Shown here: one piece after another, positions 36,544 to 48,583 of the stretch
Position numbering within the stretch: the stretch's first letter is position 1
How the letters are laid out: each line of letters starts with the position of its first letter
Assembly (NCBI RefSeq): GCF_009017415.1
Contig: NC_092410.1
Location: forward strand, 1,984,001 to 2,048,000
DNA from: Aspergillus flavus
Taxonomy: Eukaryota > Ascomycota > Eurotiomycetes > Eurotiales > Aspergillaceae
Length of the DNA stretch: 64,000 bases
Reading direction: 5' to 3'
Notes under the pieces: generated by a model
What the model was told of the DNA's origin: nothing
The model's input: the letters and a program-made list of their open reading frames with translations, nothing else
The model's database searches: none
Made by a program: the position numbers and the translations under genes

Positions 36544-38229
36544 GAATACACGGTTTCCAGGTTATTATGCATCAACGTAATGTCCAGCACGTACTTCAGG
36601 GCACGATTGCATTTTTGGACAAAGATCAACGTCAGACTCAATGTCTTGTGTGGTACCATGAAGGTCGCTTAACTCGACTAAAGACGGCCTACTCAAAGTG
36701 GTACCGCAAAGATGTGTATCGCTGCAACAAGATCAAGTGAAAACACGAGTGATATGATTTATACCGCATGTGAGAAGGCATTGTCGAGCAGAGGATCTCA
36801 AAAACCATTCAGAGATCTAGTAATGAGCATGGTTTGAAGGACTGGAGTAGTGGCCGTGTACCAGATTTCGTTCCGTTAATCGTGCCATGGAGCGTAACAA
36901 TTGACAAGTATAAATGTCGAAAGGGCGGCAGCCCACTAAGGCATCGAATTTATTATTTCATAGTAAATATATTGAAATCCTTTGTTTAGTTTGTCTAACG
37001 TGCCCTGAGAGTGTGTCTCGTTATTATGATGAGCGACTGTGGCCTAATACCTAGGTTTTAAATTCGTTCTGAAGTGAGGTAACAGGCTACTAAGTCCTAG
37101 TTAGCTAGGCAGGTAGGTACCAAAGACCATTGGAAGCTTCCCAATTCTGAATGGTTCTTTAGATGTTTTAGAAAGTCTAGCTCCATACGGGGTAAGCGAA
37201 ACATTCCGTCGCCTGTATCGTTTGTGGCCCGAAATCTACGGAGTATACATTATTTTGGCATCAAGATCAAGAAAAGGGGATGGTTTCATACGAATACATT
37301 TACTCACGATATCTAGATCTGGACTATTCACAGTGTCTTTCTCTCTTGCACAATATTGTCATGAGCGAGATCAACCCATGTCAAGGTATCTACTACGGAG
37401 TAGGCCTGGGCAACGTGGGTCGTCCAGGGGTTCGCTCTAGTTACGGTCGCTAGTCTCCTGGGTTTATCTCGTCGCTTACTCCGTCCTGCCTCCCTCTCAG
37501 TCTGAGATCCAATACCACAGGCCTTTGGGGCTCTGTGCTTCCTTCCTTCTCCCTCCCTCCTTCTCCGGTTTCTTTCTTTTTTTGTTTTCTCTGGCTTGAG
37601 TCTTTAATACATACCATTACTATTACCGTCACTGTCATTCCCCCTCTATCTATCTTGTTGTAATTCATTCTCATTTCTCAGCCCATATCAGATCTACTCT
37701 TGGTAGCCTGGTGCTGCCCCTGACCTTTCGTTTGTTTTTTTCTTCATTACTTACTCAAGCCATTCAACAGCTCTTGAATATTGTTCTGTTGTTTTCTTTT
37801 TTATTTTTCCCTTTGATATAATCTAAACTTCGCTCTATACTGTCTCTAACGGGATTACCGATGCGATTCCCGTCTACCTCCACGGCGTCTCCTTAAGCTC
37901 TCATTATGAACATCTAGTGGCAAAGGCTCTTATTATTAGCGCAGCCAAACGCTCACAGCAGCACTTCACCCGCTCTTGCATACGTTGTGGGCCTGGTCTT
38001 TTTGAGGAATTTGTTGCCGCATATATGACCGTTTTCGCCTCCATTATTTTGTGTGCCATTTCCCGAATGCGGAATTAGCTTCTAGCTCATGCCAAAAAAA
38101 GGACAGCAGCGCTCATTATAGGATGATCTGACAGTGCTGATATCAAAACTGTCGGACGGCTGAAGTTTGCAGGCCATTGCTTTGTATTGCCATCAGCGCA
38201 GATGTTATTCCAGTGACAAGTTATTCAAC
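36544..38229. other. Intergenic, U5-40K to two-TM gene
   Basis: 1.7 kb without a supported gene. Two perfect TACGGAGTA motifs lie at 37237 and 37394. From about 37450 to 37850 the + strand is C/T-rich, consistent with a long leader of the downstream gene. Confidence 0.5.
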
Positions 38230-39425
38230 ATGGGATCAGTCCTGTTACCTCGAACAGAATCGTCAACTTCATATCGATCGACCTCTCGAGCGTTACTGGG
38301 TTCGTCTTCAGACTTCGGCTACAGTGGAATCAACTATGTTAGAGGCTCCCCAGGCTCCCAGGGTAGTCGTGTGCCGTCCGGGTCAATGAGAAGCGGCGAA
38401 TATTTAACTCATGGACAACGAACTCCTATTAATAGCGCGGAGCACCAGGTGTATGGCATATCTTCACGGCCTACTTCATCGCATCAATCCGCCGTAAACT
38501 TACCGCAATCATCGTATGCACCAAGAGAAACTTATCACAGAATCAACACGCGACCTAGACCAGAGCAGACCGATTTTGTCGATAGGAACCAGTCGTACAT
38601 TAGGTCGGAACAGGGAACTCAGGTTAATGTTTATGCGCAAAGAGCCGTCGGTAGCTCCAATCGTCGCTTACGATCGTTTACCACGAGATTAAAAGAAAAG
38701 AATGTGAGGCGACGGCTTGTCACACTTACCATATCTGCTATATTCCTAATACTAGCCCTTTCTCTATGTAGGTTTGAGTCTGACCTAACCTTTGGGGCTA
38801 AAGATATGCTTACCGAATGATACAGATTTTGCCTTCACTGTCTCCAAATCGCACCTAGGCCACGAACTTCATATACTTTTGATATTTATGATTCTGATCC
38901 TTGTCATAGTCTTTTGTCACTCCCTCATCCGATTTTTGATGGTGGTCTTCCGAGGTTCCAGATCTGCTGTAGCTATGAATCGGATACCAAGCAGTGCAGG
39001 GCCAACTGGCTACGCTCAGCCAGAGCGTCCCATTCATGTCATTCTAGCTGGGGACGAGGAGATTTTAACTGAAAACAATGGTGCCAGTCGGGAGAAGGTT
39101 ACGCCCCTGCCTCCAGCATATGGCCTCTGGAGAGGTAGCGTGGTAAGTGATATATTAGGATGCTCTTCGACTGTCCTCCCACGAATCTATTTGGCTAATT
39201 CATGCATCCCAGAGAATTAATCCAAACTTGCTCTATTGGCACCGCGTAGACATCAACACCTCATCTTTACCACAACACGCAAACGAGGCCCAAGGTTTGG
39301 GTAGCAAGGTCCCATTACCACGGCCTCCCAGCTACACTTCTGATAATGGCATCGACTATGTGATTGAAGCACAACCCCGATCACTTACCCAAGGCCCTTC
39401 TGCAGGATGGCCAGGACATCCATGA
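38230..39425 (+). CDS. Conserved two-span membrane protein, function unknown
   Basis: Exons 38230-38767, 38826-39142 and 39213-39425 give 355 residues. The first 160 residues are Ser/Arg/Tyr-rich and polar, ending in a basic cluster (RLKEKNVRRR). A first membrane span lies at about 163-180 (LVTLTISAIFLILALSLY) and a second at about 196-222 (ILLIFMILILVIVFCHSL). They are joined by a short loop, so both termini should face the cytosol given the positive residues before span 1. The C-terminus contains ILAGDEE and PPAYGLWRGSV, a pattern I associate with Eurotiales proteins of unknown function. Splice 1 falls in the last codon of span 1. An upstream in-frame ATG at 38167 is possible but its context is poor. 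Confidence 0.8.
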
Positions 39426-40031
39426 TGGTCTTTCTGTGGAGCTAGTCGCCACCTGATCTGATTTCGTTCTCCCTTTCGTGTTTAAAAAACAATTTCTTTT
39501 CCCTCCACATCACCACCACTTGCATATCAGCTATTACTTTGTTGGGATATACCAGGGGGGTTATTGTGTGTTACAATATTTGTCTCGAGCGGGAGTTATC
39601 GGGGCAATAAAGCTACCAAATTATACGTAGCAGTGCTGATCAGTCTATAGTCACCATGTTCATCTTATTCTCGTATCTTATTGATAGCGTTGGGCGCCCC
39701 TTATTTCTATTTTTGTATTTATTTCACTGTTCATATTAAAAACTGCGAATGGATGTAAAATATTTAGTGCTCCGTATTGAAGAATGGTTAATATCTGACA
39801 GAAAATTGCACCTAGGCTGTAGCAGACGTAGATCGGACTATTAGCATATCTGGCAGTTCGGAACTGGCGAGCTGGATTTCTCACGTGCACGTTCCCTACC
39901 ATCATCACTTAAGCAACCATTATACCTCAGGAAGCTCCCAAAAGGATTAATTTCTCCGCCAGTAAAACCTCGCCTGCAACGGCTTATAATTGCGCTCCCA
40001 TGCCATCTGAGGCAGTTTTATTGCTGCCGTA
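39426..40031. other. Intergenic, two-TM gene to mnl1
   Basis: This holds the 3' end of the preceding gene and the mnl1 promoter. No other coding sequence is supported. Confidence 0.45.
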
Positions 40032-43000
40032 ATGCGGTCGGGATGTTGGTACTTACAGATGCCCTTCCTCCGTGCAGAATGGGTGATGAATTGGATCATG
40101 TTGCTCTCGCTGTGGCTTACCATGGCTTGGGGTATGAGGACAGATCAGCTTAATGAACTCAGGTAAGCGCTTATCATTATTGATGTTGTTGTTGTATAAT
40201 TGACATGGATTCGCATTCTAGAAAGGACACTGAGCATATGTTCTACCACGGTTTCGACAACTACATTACGCATGCCTTTCCCGAAGACGAGCTACGCCCT
40301 CTATCCTGCCGTCCGCTAGTTCGCGACCGAGATACCCTTGCGAATGCAGGATTGAACGACGTTCTGGGGAATTACTCATTGACCTTGATCGACAGCCTAT
40401 CTTCACTAGCGATACTGTCATCTAGCCCAGACGATGGTGCAAGAGCTTGGGCACATTTCCAGGATGGTGTGAGGGACTTTGTGAAGCTGTACGGTGATGG
40501 CTCAGATGGCCCTGCTGGCCAGGGCGAAAGAAGCCGCGGGTTTGACATAGACAGTAAAGTTCAAGTCTTCGAGACGGTCATTCGGGGACTAGGTACAGAG
40601 TTCCATTCTCCAAGAACTAACTTAAATCTGACATCGGAGCATTACAGGCGGACTACTTAGCGCTCATTTGTTTTCTGTGGGCGATCTTCCCATTACGATA
40701 TACAGCCCTCCTGAAGCCGAGGTCGCATTCGCCAAAGCTTGGGATAAGACTTCATTCCCCCTAAATACACAGGGAATCAAATGGGAGAATGGATTCGTTT
40801 ACAATGGCCAATTTTTGCGACTTGCTGTTGATCTGGCGAATCGTCTGTTGCCTGCCTTCTATACTGAGACCGGTCTTCCTTATCCCCGTGTCAATCTGCG
40901 ATATGGAGTCCGACGGCACCCATTCTATGCAAACTCGCCGCTAAATGCCGCCTTCTCGTGCGACAATACTAAAGATCACGAGAATTGTAAGTCTCGTCGC
41001 ATTCCATTGGTAGAAACGACGGAGACATGCAGCGCGGGCGCTGGCAGCTTAGTCTTGGAGTTTACTGTCTTGAGCCGGCTTACCGGAGATGGCCGGTATG
41101 AGGAGTTGGGTAAAAGAGCCTTTTGGGCGGTTTGGGCAAGAAGAAGTGATATTGGGTTAGTCGGGGCAGGCATCGATGCAGAATCGGGTAAATGGGTTCA
41201 TCCTTACACAGGGGTAAGTTTTTCGGAACGTCAAGTTTATGATACGGGGCTAAAATATCATGAACCTCAGATCGGTGCAGGAATTGACAGCTTCTTTGAA
41301 TATGCTTTCAAATCGTATATCCTGCTGTCATCAGGGGAACGGTTCCCGCGCGATCTCAATAGTTCGTGGCATGCCTTCGACAATGACTTTCCACCACTAA
41401 GCGAGTACGAGAATTCTGCAGAAGCCTTTTTGCAAGCCTGGCAAGAATCACACGCTTCAGTAAAGCGTCATTTGTATCGTGGAGAAGGCTATCAGCACCC
41501 ACATTTAATCCAAGGAGATGTTTTCACTGGCGCCACGCGGGCGTTTTGGATCGATAGCCTGAGCGCCTTTTACCCAGGTCTCCTAAGCTTGGCAGGAGAG
41601 ATAGATGAGGCCGTAGGGATTCATCTTCTGACAACGGCTGTTTGGACCCGGTTTTCAGGCCTCCCTGAAAGATGGAATGTCGTTACGGGGGACATAGAGG
41701 GGGGTCTGGCATGGTACAGTGGCCGGCCCGAATTTGCTGAATCAACGTTTTATCTCTATCAAGCCACCAAGGACCCTTGGTACTTACATGTTGGCGAGAT
41801 GGTACTACGCGATCTTAAAAGACGGTGCTGGACTAAATGCGGCTGGGCTGGCCTTCAAGACGTCCGCAGTGGTGAGCTCAATGACAGAATGGAGAGCTTC
41901 TTTTTAGGCGAGACGTCTAAATATCTGTATTTGCTCTTTGACCCTTCGCATCCTCTAAACAACATCGACCAGCCGTTTGTGTTTTCCACAGAAGGCCATC
42001 CACTCATCATACCCAAGAGTACAACAACTGCCCAGCATCCCCGAAAGACACAACTGTCAGTCAGCAAGCAGATCAATAGTGCTGTTTGTCCAATAGCGCC
42101 GTTGCCTCCTCTTTTCGGGCTATCATCAACCGCTGCACGTCCTGACATTTTTCATGCTGCAAATTTGGCTCGGCTACATTTGATGCCCAGCCGAGGGCCA
42201 CCGGAGGGACCTATTCTAGACTATGCGAAGGGCCGCCCAAGCGTGACAATGGCTGATTTGTCTTCACCGACGAATTACACATTCTTCCCTTGGACTTTGC
42301 CAGCTGAGTTAGTGCCTTTCAATGCAACGAGCTCACCAATGACAGTTCGCCCCACACTTGACATTTCGTTCCCGTCTCTTCCCGGCATGTTCTTGGGGTC
42401 CGGCTCCTTGGAACGAGTCCAAGATGGCATTCTCATCAAGGCCATCGGAGGGCTCCGGTTGAGCATGGTTCAAGATGTTTCCCCACAGAATGAGGCTGGC
42501 ACGAAAAATGCAGAGTTTCGAATACAAGTGATTAACAATGTACCGCTTGGAAAAGACGAGAAGGTATATATCTCACGGGAGATCACATTCGATGTCCTGG
42601 ATCCCACTGATCCGAATTTCACTCGCGTGCGCGACTCCGCAATGATCGACATCGTCATTGACGTTATCCCAGAGAACCTCCGCCGAAGGAATCATTCAGG
42701 TGATCCACAGGGATCGACTGCTGAGCATAGCCCAAAGCATATCATCGGCGAGTCCTCCGCTGACGACAAACTTGGAGCCGTAGATCCGTCGGCGTCGAGC
42801 GTAAAGAGTGCTTTATCGTCCTTTGTGAATCATGTGTCCTGGTTACTCTGGGACGAGTCTCAACCCCAATCTGCCTGGCCGGCTGCGGAGAAAAAGCCAT
42901 TTCTACGATTAACGTTACCCGCTGCTATGGCTTCTGGTTTAGGCTCTGCGCCCATGCCTGATGTAGAGGACTCCTCTACATTTTCTGTCACGGGGGATGT

Positions 43001-43475
43001 CCCCAAAAGTCGACTCCCATGGTCTACGATCTACTTCGCCGATGAGCTCTGTGACCATCGGATCCTACGTGACATCGCACAAACTCACCAAGTGCTTGTC
43101 ATCAAGCGAGGCGGGTGCAGTTTCTCGCAAAAGCTGAGGAGTATCGCTGCATATCCACCCTCACGACATGCGCTAAGGCTCGTTATTGTTGTCTCCTACG
43201 AGGAGGAGCCAATAGACGAGAATTTAGAGCCACAAGTTAATCCTTTCTCGAGCCTAGCTGCCGTCCGCGCGGAGCCATATCTTGTTCGGCCATACCTTGA
43301 CGAAACTCAAATGACCGCCGGAGGGGTGCCTCGTCGTCATCTAATCAGCCTGGTCATGGTCGGTGGCGGAGCGGAAACATATGAACTACTCCGCCAAGCC
43401 ACGGGCGTCGGCATCAAGCGACGGTATACTGTGCGATCGCAGGGCATACCAGTTAGTAACCTATATATCATCTAG
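40032..43475 (+). CDS. mnl1: ER degradation-enhancing mannosidase-like protein (EDEM/Mnl1/Htm1), GH47
   Basis: Exons 40032-40162, 40222-40592, 40648-41213 and 41271-43475 give up to 1,090 residues. A hydrophobic leader (NWIMLLSLWLTMAWG) marks entry to the ER; translation could also begin at the in-frame ATGs at 40059 or 40086, the last giving the cleanest signal peptide. The GH47 domain covers about 60-540 with KDTEHMFYHGFDNYITHAFP, ETVIRGLGGLLSAH, GAGIDSFFEYAFKSY, RPEFAESTFYLYQAT, ESFFLGETSKYLYLLF and FVFSTEGHPL, all carrying expected acidic residues. A protease-associated-type domain follows near the C-terminus (about 930-1085, LVIKRGGCSFSQKL). EDEM proteins trim mannose from misfolded glycoproteins and mark them for ER-associated degradation. 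Intron 3 is 57 bases and free of stops, directly before the catalytic GAGIDS segment. Confidence 0.94.
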
Positions 43476-44204
43476 ATAGACGCATATTTTTGTATAGCTA
43501 CTAGAACACTAGAGCCTTCATACCATACGGTGAGAAAACGTAAGACTGGCTACTCTTCACCAGGTACAAAACTACGGCTGGCCTTGATTCGTCGCCATTC
43601 CTTGCGCCACAGCATGTTGATTGGTGCAGTCCCTGAGTAACACTTTTTGGTTCTGCCGGGCGGCCTGGAGTTAGAACTTAGGAGTTGTTCGTCCTTTACT
43701 GTATGAAAACTGGGACCAAATTTTTGAAGGCCAACATTGGTTTTCAAATCACGTAAAAAAAAAATAAGAGAAAAGAAAAGAAAAAAAAGAGGGAAGACAG
43801 CATGCAGAATCTGGGCTTTCGTAATATCCTCTGTTTCCCTGCGTGCAGTCTCCTCCCATATAGGTGGGAGTTCTATATCTACTACCCAGCCAGGACCCGA
43901 AATCTGGTTCAGATGGCGAAAGTCCCAAACTTTCCACGGAAATCACACCGAGGAACCGAAGACAAGATAAATCTATCTCCACTTGCCATCGATCGGATGG
44001 GTCCTCCGCATATTTAAATACATGCTTGATTTTCCTTTGCACCAACCGTCCTTTCTACTACTTGACATTCATTCTCTTTGACTCCCTGACTGTATTTTCC
44101 CCCTTCGATCATTTTGGGGGCTCTCTACACCTAGTCGTCCAAGCATAGCAGACCTTATAATCCATCTTTCAAGCGCTACATAACATACGCAACGAGCATT
44201 CAAG
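43476..44204. other. Intergenic, mnl1 to GGCT-like gene
   Basis: This contains an A-rich purine run near 43753-43795 and a TATA-like TATTTAAATA at 44011-44020, about 185 bases before the next start. The final 150 bases are C/T-rich. No coding sequence is supported. Confidence 0.5.
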
Positions 44205-44969
44205 ATGCATATTCAGGACACAACTATCGTTAAACCCCCTACATTAAACCAACAAGATATCAAACTTGACCCGACAGCTCACACAAAAATCACAATCACT
44301 ACCGACCCCTCCCCCTCGGACAGTGGTATAACAACCCCGCAACAGACCAAACCGCGCCCGCTTTACTTCGCCTATGGATCCAATCTCTCCTTCACACAGA
44401 TGCGTCTCCGCTGCACATGCGACCCTGATCTCTCATCTAAGCCGGTCGCCATCGCTCGCCTAGATCATTGGCGCTGGTTGATCTGCCAGGCTGGCTATGC
44501 GAATGTGGTACCGCCCGCTGAGTTACGTGTTGGCCGGGAAGCAGATGAGGGCGAAGATGTACCTGTTTCTGGGGACGAGGATACGGTTTATGGGATATTG
44601 TATGAGATGGATATCGAGGATGAGAGGTTGCTTGATGGCTACGAGGGTATTGACCGGTCGGCGCTGCCATCGCGGGCTACGCACAAGGTTCCTGCGCATA
44701 TCCGACCGACGGAGCAAGGCCATGGGGACTATAATAAGTGGTATGTCCCTGCTACGGTGACGGTGTGGTTGGATGAGGAACAGAGGAAACGGAGGGAAGG
44801 CGGGGTTATCGAGACCTTAGTCTATGTGGATGAGGAGAGGGTGAGGGTAGGCCCCCCGAGAGACGAGTATATTCCGCGGATGAACCGTGCGATCCGCGAG
44901 GCGGAGTCTTTGGGCTTCCCTAAGAAGTGGGCTGATAAGGTGATGAGAAAGTCAATCCCTTTGAACTAG
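44205..44969 (+). CDS. Gamma-glutamylcyclotransferase-like (AIG2/GGCT fold) protein
   Basis: A single exon encodes 254 residues. After a 50-residue Thr/Pro-rich N-terminus comes the family signature YFAYGSNL (54-61), followed by MRLRCTCDP, WRWLICQAGYANVVP and VYGILYEMDIEDERLLDGYEGI. The YGSNL loop binds the gamma-glutamyl or 5-oxoproline group in this fold, whose members release 5-oxoproline from gamma-glutamyl amines or peptides. The C-terminus (VYVDEERVRVGPPRDEYIPRMNRAI) is the typical fungal extension. No signal peptide is present, so it is probably cytosolic. The precise substrate cannot be told from sequence. Confidence 0.88.
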   Translation: MHIQDTTIVKPPTLNQQDIKLDPTAHTKITITTDPSPSDSGITTPQQTKPRPLYFAYGSNLSFTQMRLRCTCDPDLSSKPVAIARLDHWRWLICQAGYANVVPPAELRVGREADEGEDVPVSGDEDTVYGILYEMDIEDERLLDGYEGIDRSALPSRATHKVPAHIRPTEQGHGDYNKWYVPATVTVWLDEEQRKRREGGVIETLVYVDEERVRVGPPRDEYIPRMNRAIREAESLGFPKKWADKVMRKSIPLN

Positions 44970-45538
44970 GATGTCATTGGTTTTTTTTGCCTTCATAGAT
45001 AACGCCGCGCGTGATGTTTGCAACTAGACAAGACTTGATGATTGAACGATTACAATGGTTCAAGTTATTTCAATAACCATATGCGATGTAATAAGAAGTT
45101 GCCATATTATCGCTATCCATATGCAGAGTCTATAGTATGCTCCAGCAGCAAAGTGTGATATGAAAGTGGATACGCATTTCCGTTTCCCTGCATGCCCTAG
45201 AAAACAAGTGCATGATGTATGTCATTGTTCCGACTTCATCGATCCCGGTATTCCATCCGATGAGCGAAGGTGAACTCCAACGAAAACGAAAACCGCGGCA
45301 GGGCACGCATCGTGCTTCTAATTTCCTTGAGACTTACAGCCCTTCCGATGAGATGTAGCCCATTTTATAATCATCGCTGGCATGTACCGACCAGTCGAGA
45401 TTCAAACCCGAGCGCCTGGTTGCGGGGAAGCGAAAACATGCGTACTTTTTCTGTTTTCTTTGTTACAATGAAACCCGTCTACGGGCAGCACAATGATAAT
45501 GATCAGGTAAATAGAAAGCAAGTGTCGTTGGTCGGCAG
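44970..45538. other. Convergent spacer, GGCT-like gene / apt1
   Basis: This should hold the 3' ends of two convergent genes. No other feature was found. Confidence 0.45.
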
Positions 45539-46261
45539 TTAATGCTTTTCTTCCTGGCCGGAGAGGAGAGTATAAACCGGAGCAGGAAGCTTTTCCCGTC
45601 CCTTAAGAAACTCAAGTTCGAGAATAAAAAGGAAGCTCATGAGCTCGCCACCCATCTTCTTGATAAGTTCACCCGCCGCCCAGGCCGAACCGCCTGTTGG
45701 GATATAGTCAGTATTGCTTATTCCTGGAAAAGGAGACTGTCTAGATATAAACTGAAGAATATACACACCAGTTGCAATAATATCGTCCACCACAATCACC
45801 TTCTGGCCAGGCTTAATCGAATCAGCCTGCATCTGGAAGAAGTCCTGGCCGTATTCCTTCTCGTAGGCCTGGGTTGCACATGGTCCGGGCAGTTTACCCT
45901 GCTTGCGCACAGGGACAAAGCTCGCGCCAAGTCTCAAAGCGAGGCTGGGGCCGATAAGGAAGCCGCGGGCCTCGAGACCAACAATAACATCAGGCTTCTG
46001 GTCGCCGTGGTTCTGAAGGATGTGCAACTCTAGGCTGCGAAGAAGGGCTTCATGCAAGGTAGGATTGGCAAAGATAGGTAGAATGTCTTCGAACAAGATT
46101 CCAGGGGACGGGAAGTCGGGGAACTGGCGGAGAGCGGCGCGCAGGCTTATTTTAAGACTGGCGAGTTCGGCGGTGGGGGTGGAAGAGGAGGGGGACTGTC
46201 CGGCGACTTGGGCGGCGGCGGCATCAGGCTGTTGGTGAGAGTTAGGAGTTGGTTGGGACAT
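45539..46261 (-). CDS. apt1: Adenine phosphoribosyltransferase
   Basis: Exons in transcript order are 45769-46261 and 45539-45693, giving 215 residues. The enzyme converts adenine and PRPP to AMP in purine salvage, in the cytosol. It has FPDFPSPGILFEDI near residue 48, GLEARGFLIGPSLALRLGA, and the PRPP-binding loop VIVVDDIIATGGS, in which the two glycines straddle the splice site (residue 165). The start MSQPTPNS at 46261 is preferred. The frame stays open upstream for 34 more codons, but that part is a hydrophobic Phe/Leu-rich translation of a pyrimidine leader and not a credible N-terminus. The 75-base intron is a multiple of three with no stop, so a retained form would carry 25 extra residues inside the PRPP loop and should be inactive. 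Confidence 0.95.
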   Translation of the reverse strand: MSQPTPNSHQQPDAAAAQVAGQSPSSSTPTAELASLKISLRAALRQFPDFPSPGILFEDILPIFANPTLHEALLRSLELHILQNHGDQKPDVIVGLEARGFLIGPSLALRLGASFVPVRKQGKLPGPCATQAYEKEYGQDFFQMQADSIKPGQKVIVVDDIIATGVYILQFISRQSPFPGISNTDYIPTGGSAWAAGELIKKMGGELMSFLFILELEFLKGREKLPAPVYTLLSGQEEKH

Positions 46262-48498
46262 GATGAGAAGAAAAAGAAAGAAAGGAAAAAGAAGAGAGAA
46301 AGAAAGAAAAAGGAGGAATAGAAAACAGGAGGGTAAGGGTGCTTGAAAAGTAAAATAGTTCAATTCGAAGTGATAAGCACGAGCGGGAAAAAGGGAGGGG
46401 AAAAAAAAAAAAGAAAAGAAAAAGAAAAAATTGACCCCTCGAAGATCTTTGTGGTGGTGTATGAATTGTGAACGCCGATGTATTTTTACAGTATTCCAGC
46501 GGAAAGTGCTTTAACCCTCTCAACTCACTTAACCGCGCATTGCTGAATTTGTATTGAAGATGTGTTGTACTATGATCTTATGATTTCATTTCAAACGGAA
46601 AGTCAATCCATAGATCTCTGTTAGTCCATTTGTCGCTACCAGGCTGAGGGGTCCAAATCGTCAAGATTCAAGCCGTATCTTGCGTCTTTCTGTACTGGTT
46701 TGCGATAATACCGCAAATACGCAGTGGAAACCAAAGAAAAATGTATGTATGTACCCCTCTCGATGACTTGTTTCGTTGCTAAGGGTCTAGAATCCATCAA
46801 TCAGTCACTGCAATTGATGTTGACATGTTTGCAGTATTGCTACTGCTAATCTACTAATTTTTCCTAGTTTACCATGTTGTTATCCCATCTACTTCCATTT
46901 GTCAGGGCTAATGGTCTCATACTGACCCATGATATATGTACAGACTACTAGTATCTCAGCCCCTCCCTAATGAGCCATGATGCAAGTTTCTTGCGTTGCC
47001 TGCCTTCTTTTTTCCGTCTTGCCCCCCCCCCCTCCACTCTCTCTCCTTTCCCCCTTCTCTTAGTGGCACTTCCTTACAGGCAGTAGAACGGAGGATAGTA
47101 AGTAGTAGTATTGCCTAGCCTAACAGTTTCGTTGAATGAAACCAAGACTTGCAAGATCTACCATGGACGGTTCAAGTCTGCGTGGATATAACACTCGTCT
47201 TGTTATACATATCGGCGGATTACACGACAACAACCCACACATGCGGTCAGGGTTATCAAGCAGTGGATTGGATCAACAAGCCACGATGGATCCCCGGGTT
47301 AGGAATGATTGGACCATCATTCCCTTTCTGGTTTCCCTGCACTCCATAATCACCAATATACTTTACTGGAAATTAGACCGAATGTCCAGTCTGCCCACCA
47401 TACTCCAGGTACTCCGATCCGTTGTGAGTCAAGGCGATAATAGTACTATTTATTACGACTATTGATCTCAATACTAATCAGTATCTCTTCCTATGTGGAT
47501 TCATTGCTGTTCTTCCAATGACATCTTCGGATCAAGCATAGAATCGTACATGCTTATAGCAATTACTTACAAACTACATCGTAAACTACATCGTCGTCTG
47601 CTACTGCGAGAAGACTTGCGCAAGGTCAAGAGATTTGCCACATTATTGTCTTACTCCCCCAATGCACCTCACTCATATGGCTGTCTTTATTTATGTCTCG
47701 TGTGTGACAGTCCCATATCCACTAATACTAGGCTCAGATCATCATGCAACCCTCGGATTTTCCGCGTCGTTTTCGCGCTTGGTTCCTGGATTAACTAAAT
47801 ACTTACTATTGTAGTTCCTCACCCAACCCTCCATGCCCCCGGAAATAGCTGATATCGGTGAACCCACAAATAGTACTCAAAATACTCAAAGTGACCCGAC
47901 AACAGACTGCCTGTATGTAATTGTTAAGATCGAGATATATATCTGTAGAGTACACCCAATCATTTCCTTCTTCCTGAAAGCCCCCAGCCAGTTTCGTATG
48001 TAGCGGACGGAAGTCAATGCCAATTGTTTCCACGCTGAAACTCACTCAGCCTGCATGACGGTGCCCTGACTGTTACACATCCACAGGTATACCGACTAAT
48101 CATAACTGAGAAATAGAGGAATACCACTCGCCTCCCCCACAATGCAGCTCAACACCTGCAGCCACCTGCAGCACCAAGGTAGCCATCACTGCCAATGCAT
48201 GCCGCTGACCACGCCGCACGGATGTCCATATTCCTGCCTGACTTTGTCTAGGCTACGGCCCCCTTGGTTCTGGTGACGAAATCAATACTGCGCATGCAAC
48301 CCAGAAAATACCCCAACGGGGTCCGATGAGCCGTGAACCAAGTTGGATCGACGCTTCTCTAACATCCTAGATTGTCTCGTTCGACCATTACAGAAGCTCT
48401 TTGTTATGGTATGCTGTGTACAATGTGATATTGTCAGTTGCTAAAGTTCGACTTCAAATATTTATTAAAGAGTAATTGGGGAAGAGCGAAAGAAGAAA

Positions 48499-48500
<2 letters not shown>

Positions 48501-48539
<39 letters not shown>
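48501..48539 (-). repeat. A39 homopolymer (T39 on the tRNA strand)
   Basis: 39 uninterrupted A on the + strand. On the minus strand this is a T39 run about 45 bases beyond the 3' end of tRNA-Lys. It could act as a backup Pol III terminator, or it may be the poly(A) trace of an old retroposed sequence. Confidence 0.85.
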
Positions 48540-48543
<4 letters not shown>

Positions 48544-48574
48544 CCCATAGAACCGTTCGACCCTATCAGGAGGC

Positions 48575-48583
48575 AAAAGGAAA
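48575..48583 (-). terminator. Pol III terminator of tRNA-Lys
   Basis: Directly after the tRNA discriminator base the minus strand reads TTTCCTTTTG, including an uninterrupted T4, the usual RNA polymerase III stop. Confidence 0.75.

Larger units (their letters stand above)
46262..48583. other. apt1 leader and intergenic region to tRNA
   Basis: 46262-46435 is nearly pure purine on the + strand, the pyrimidine-rich promoter or leader of apt1. The rest has no supported gene. It includes a C run near 47023 and the A39 tract (annotated separately). Small frames at 47136-47465 and 47493-47798 have no family signal. Confidence 0.5.

Noticed and set aside
46262..46363. 34-codon upstream extension of apt1
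   Set aside because: Hydrophobic Phe/Leu translation of a pyrimidine leader. The MSQPTPNS start fits APRT proteins and a 215-residue enzyme.
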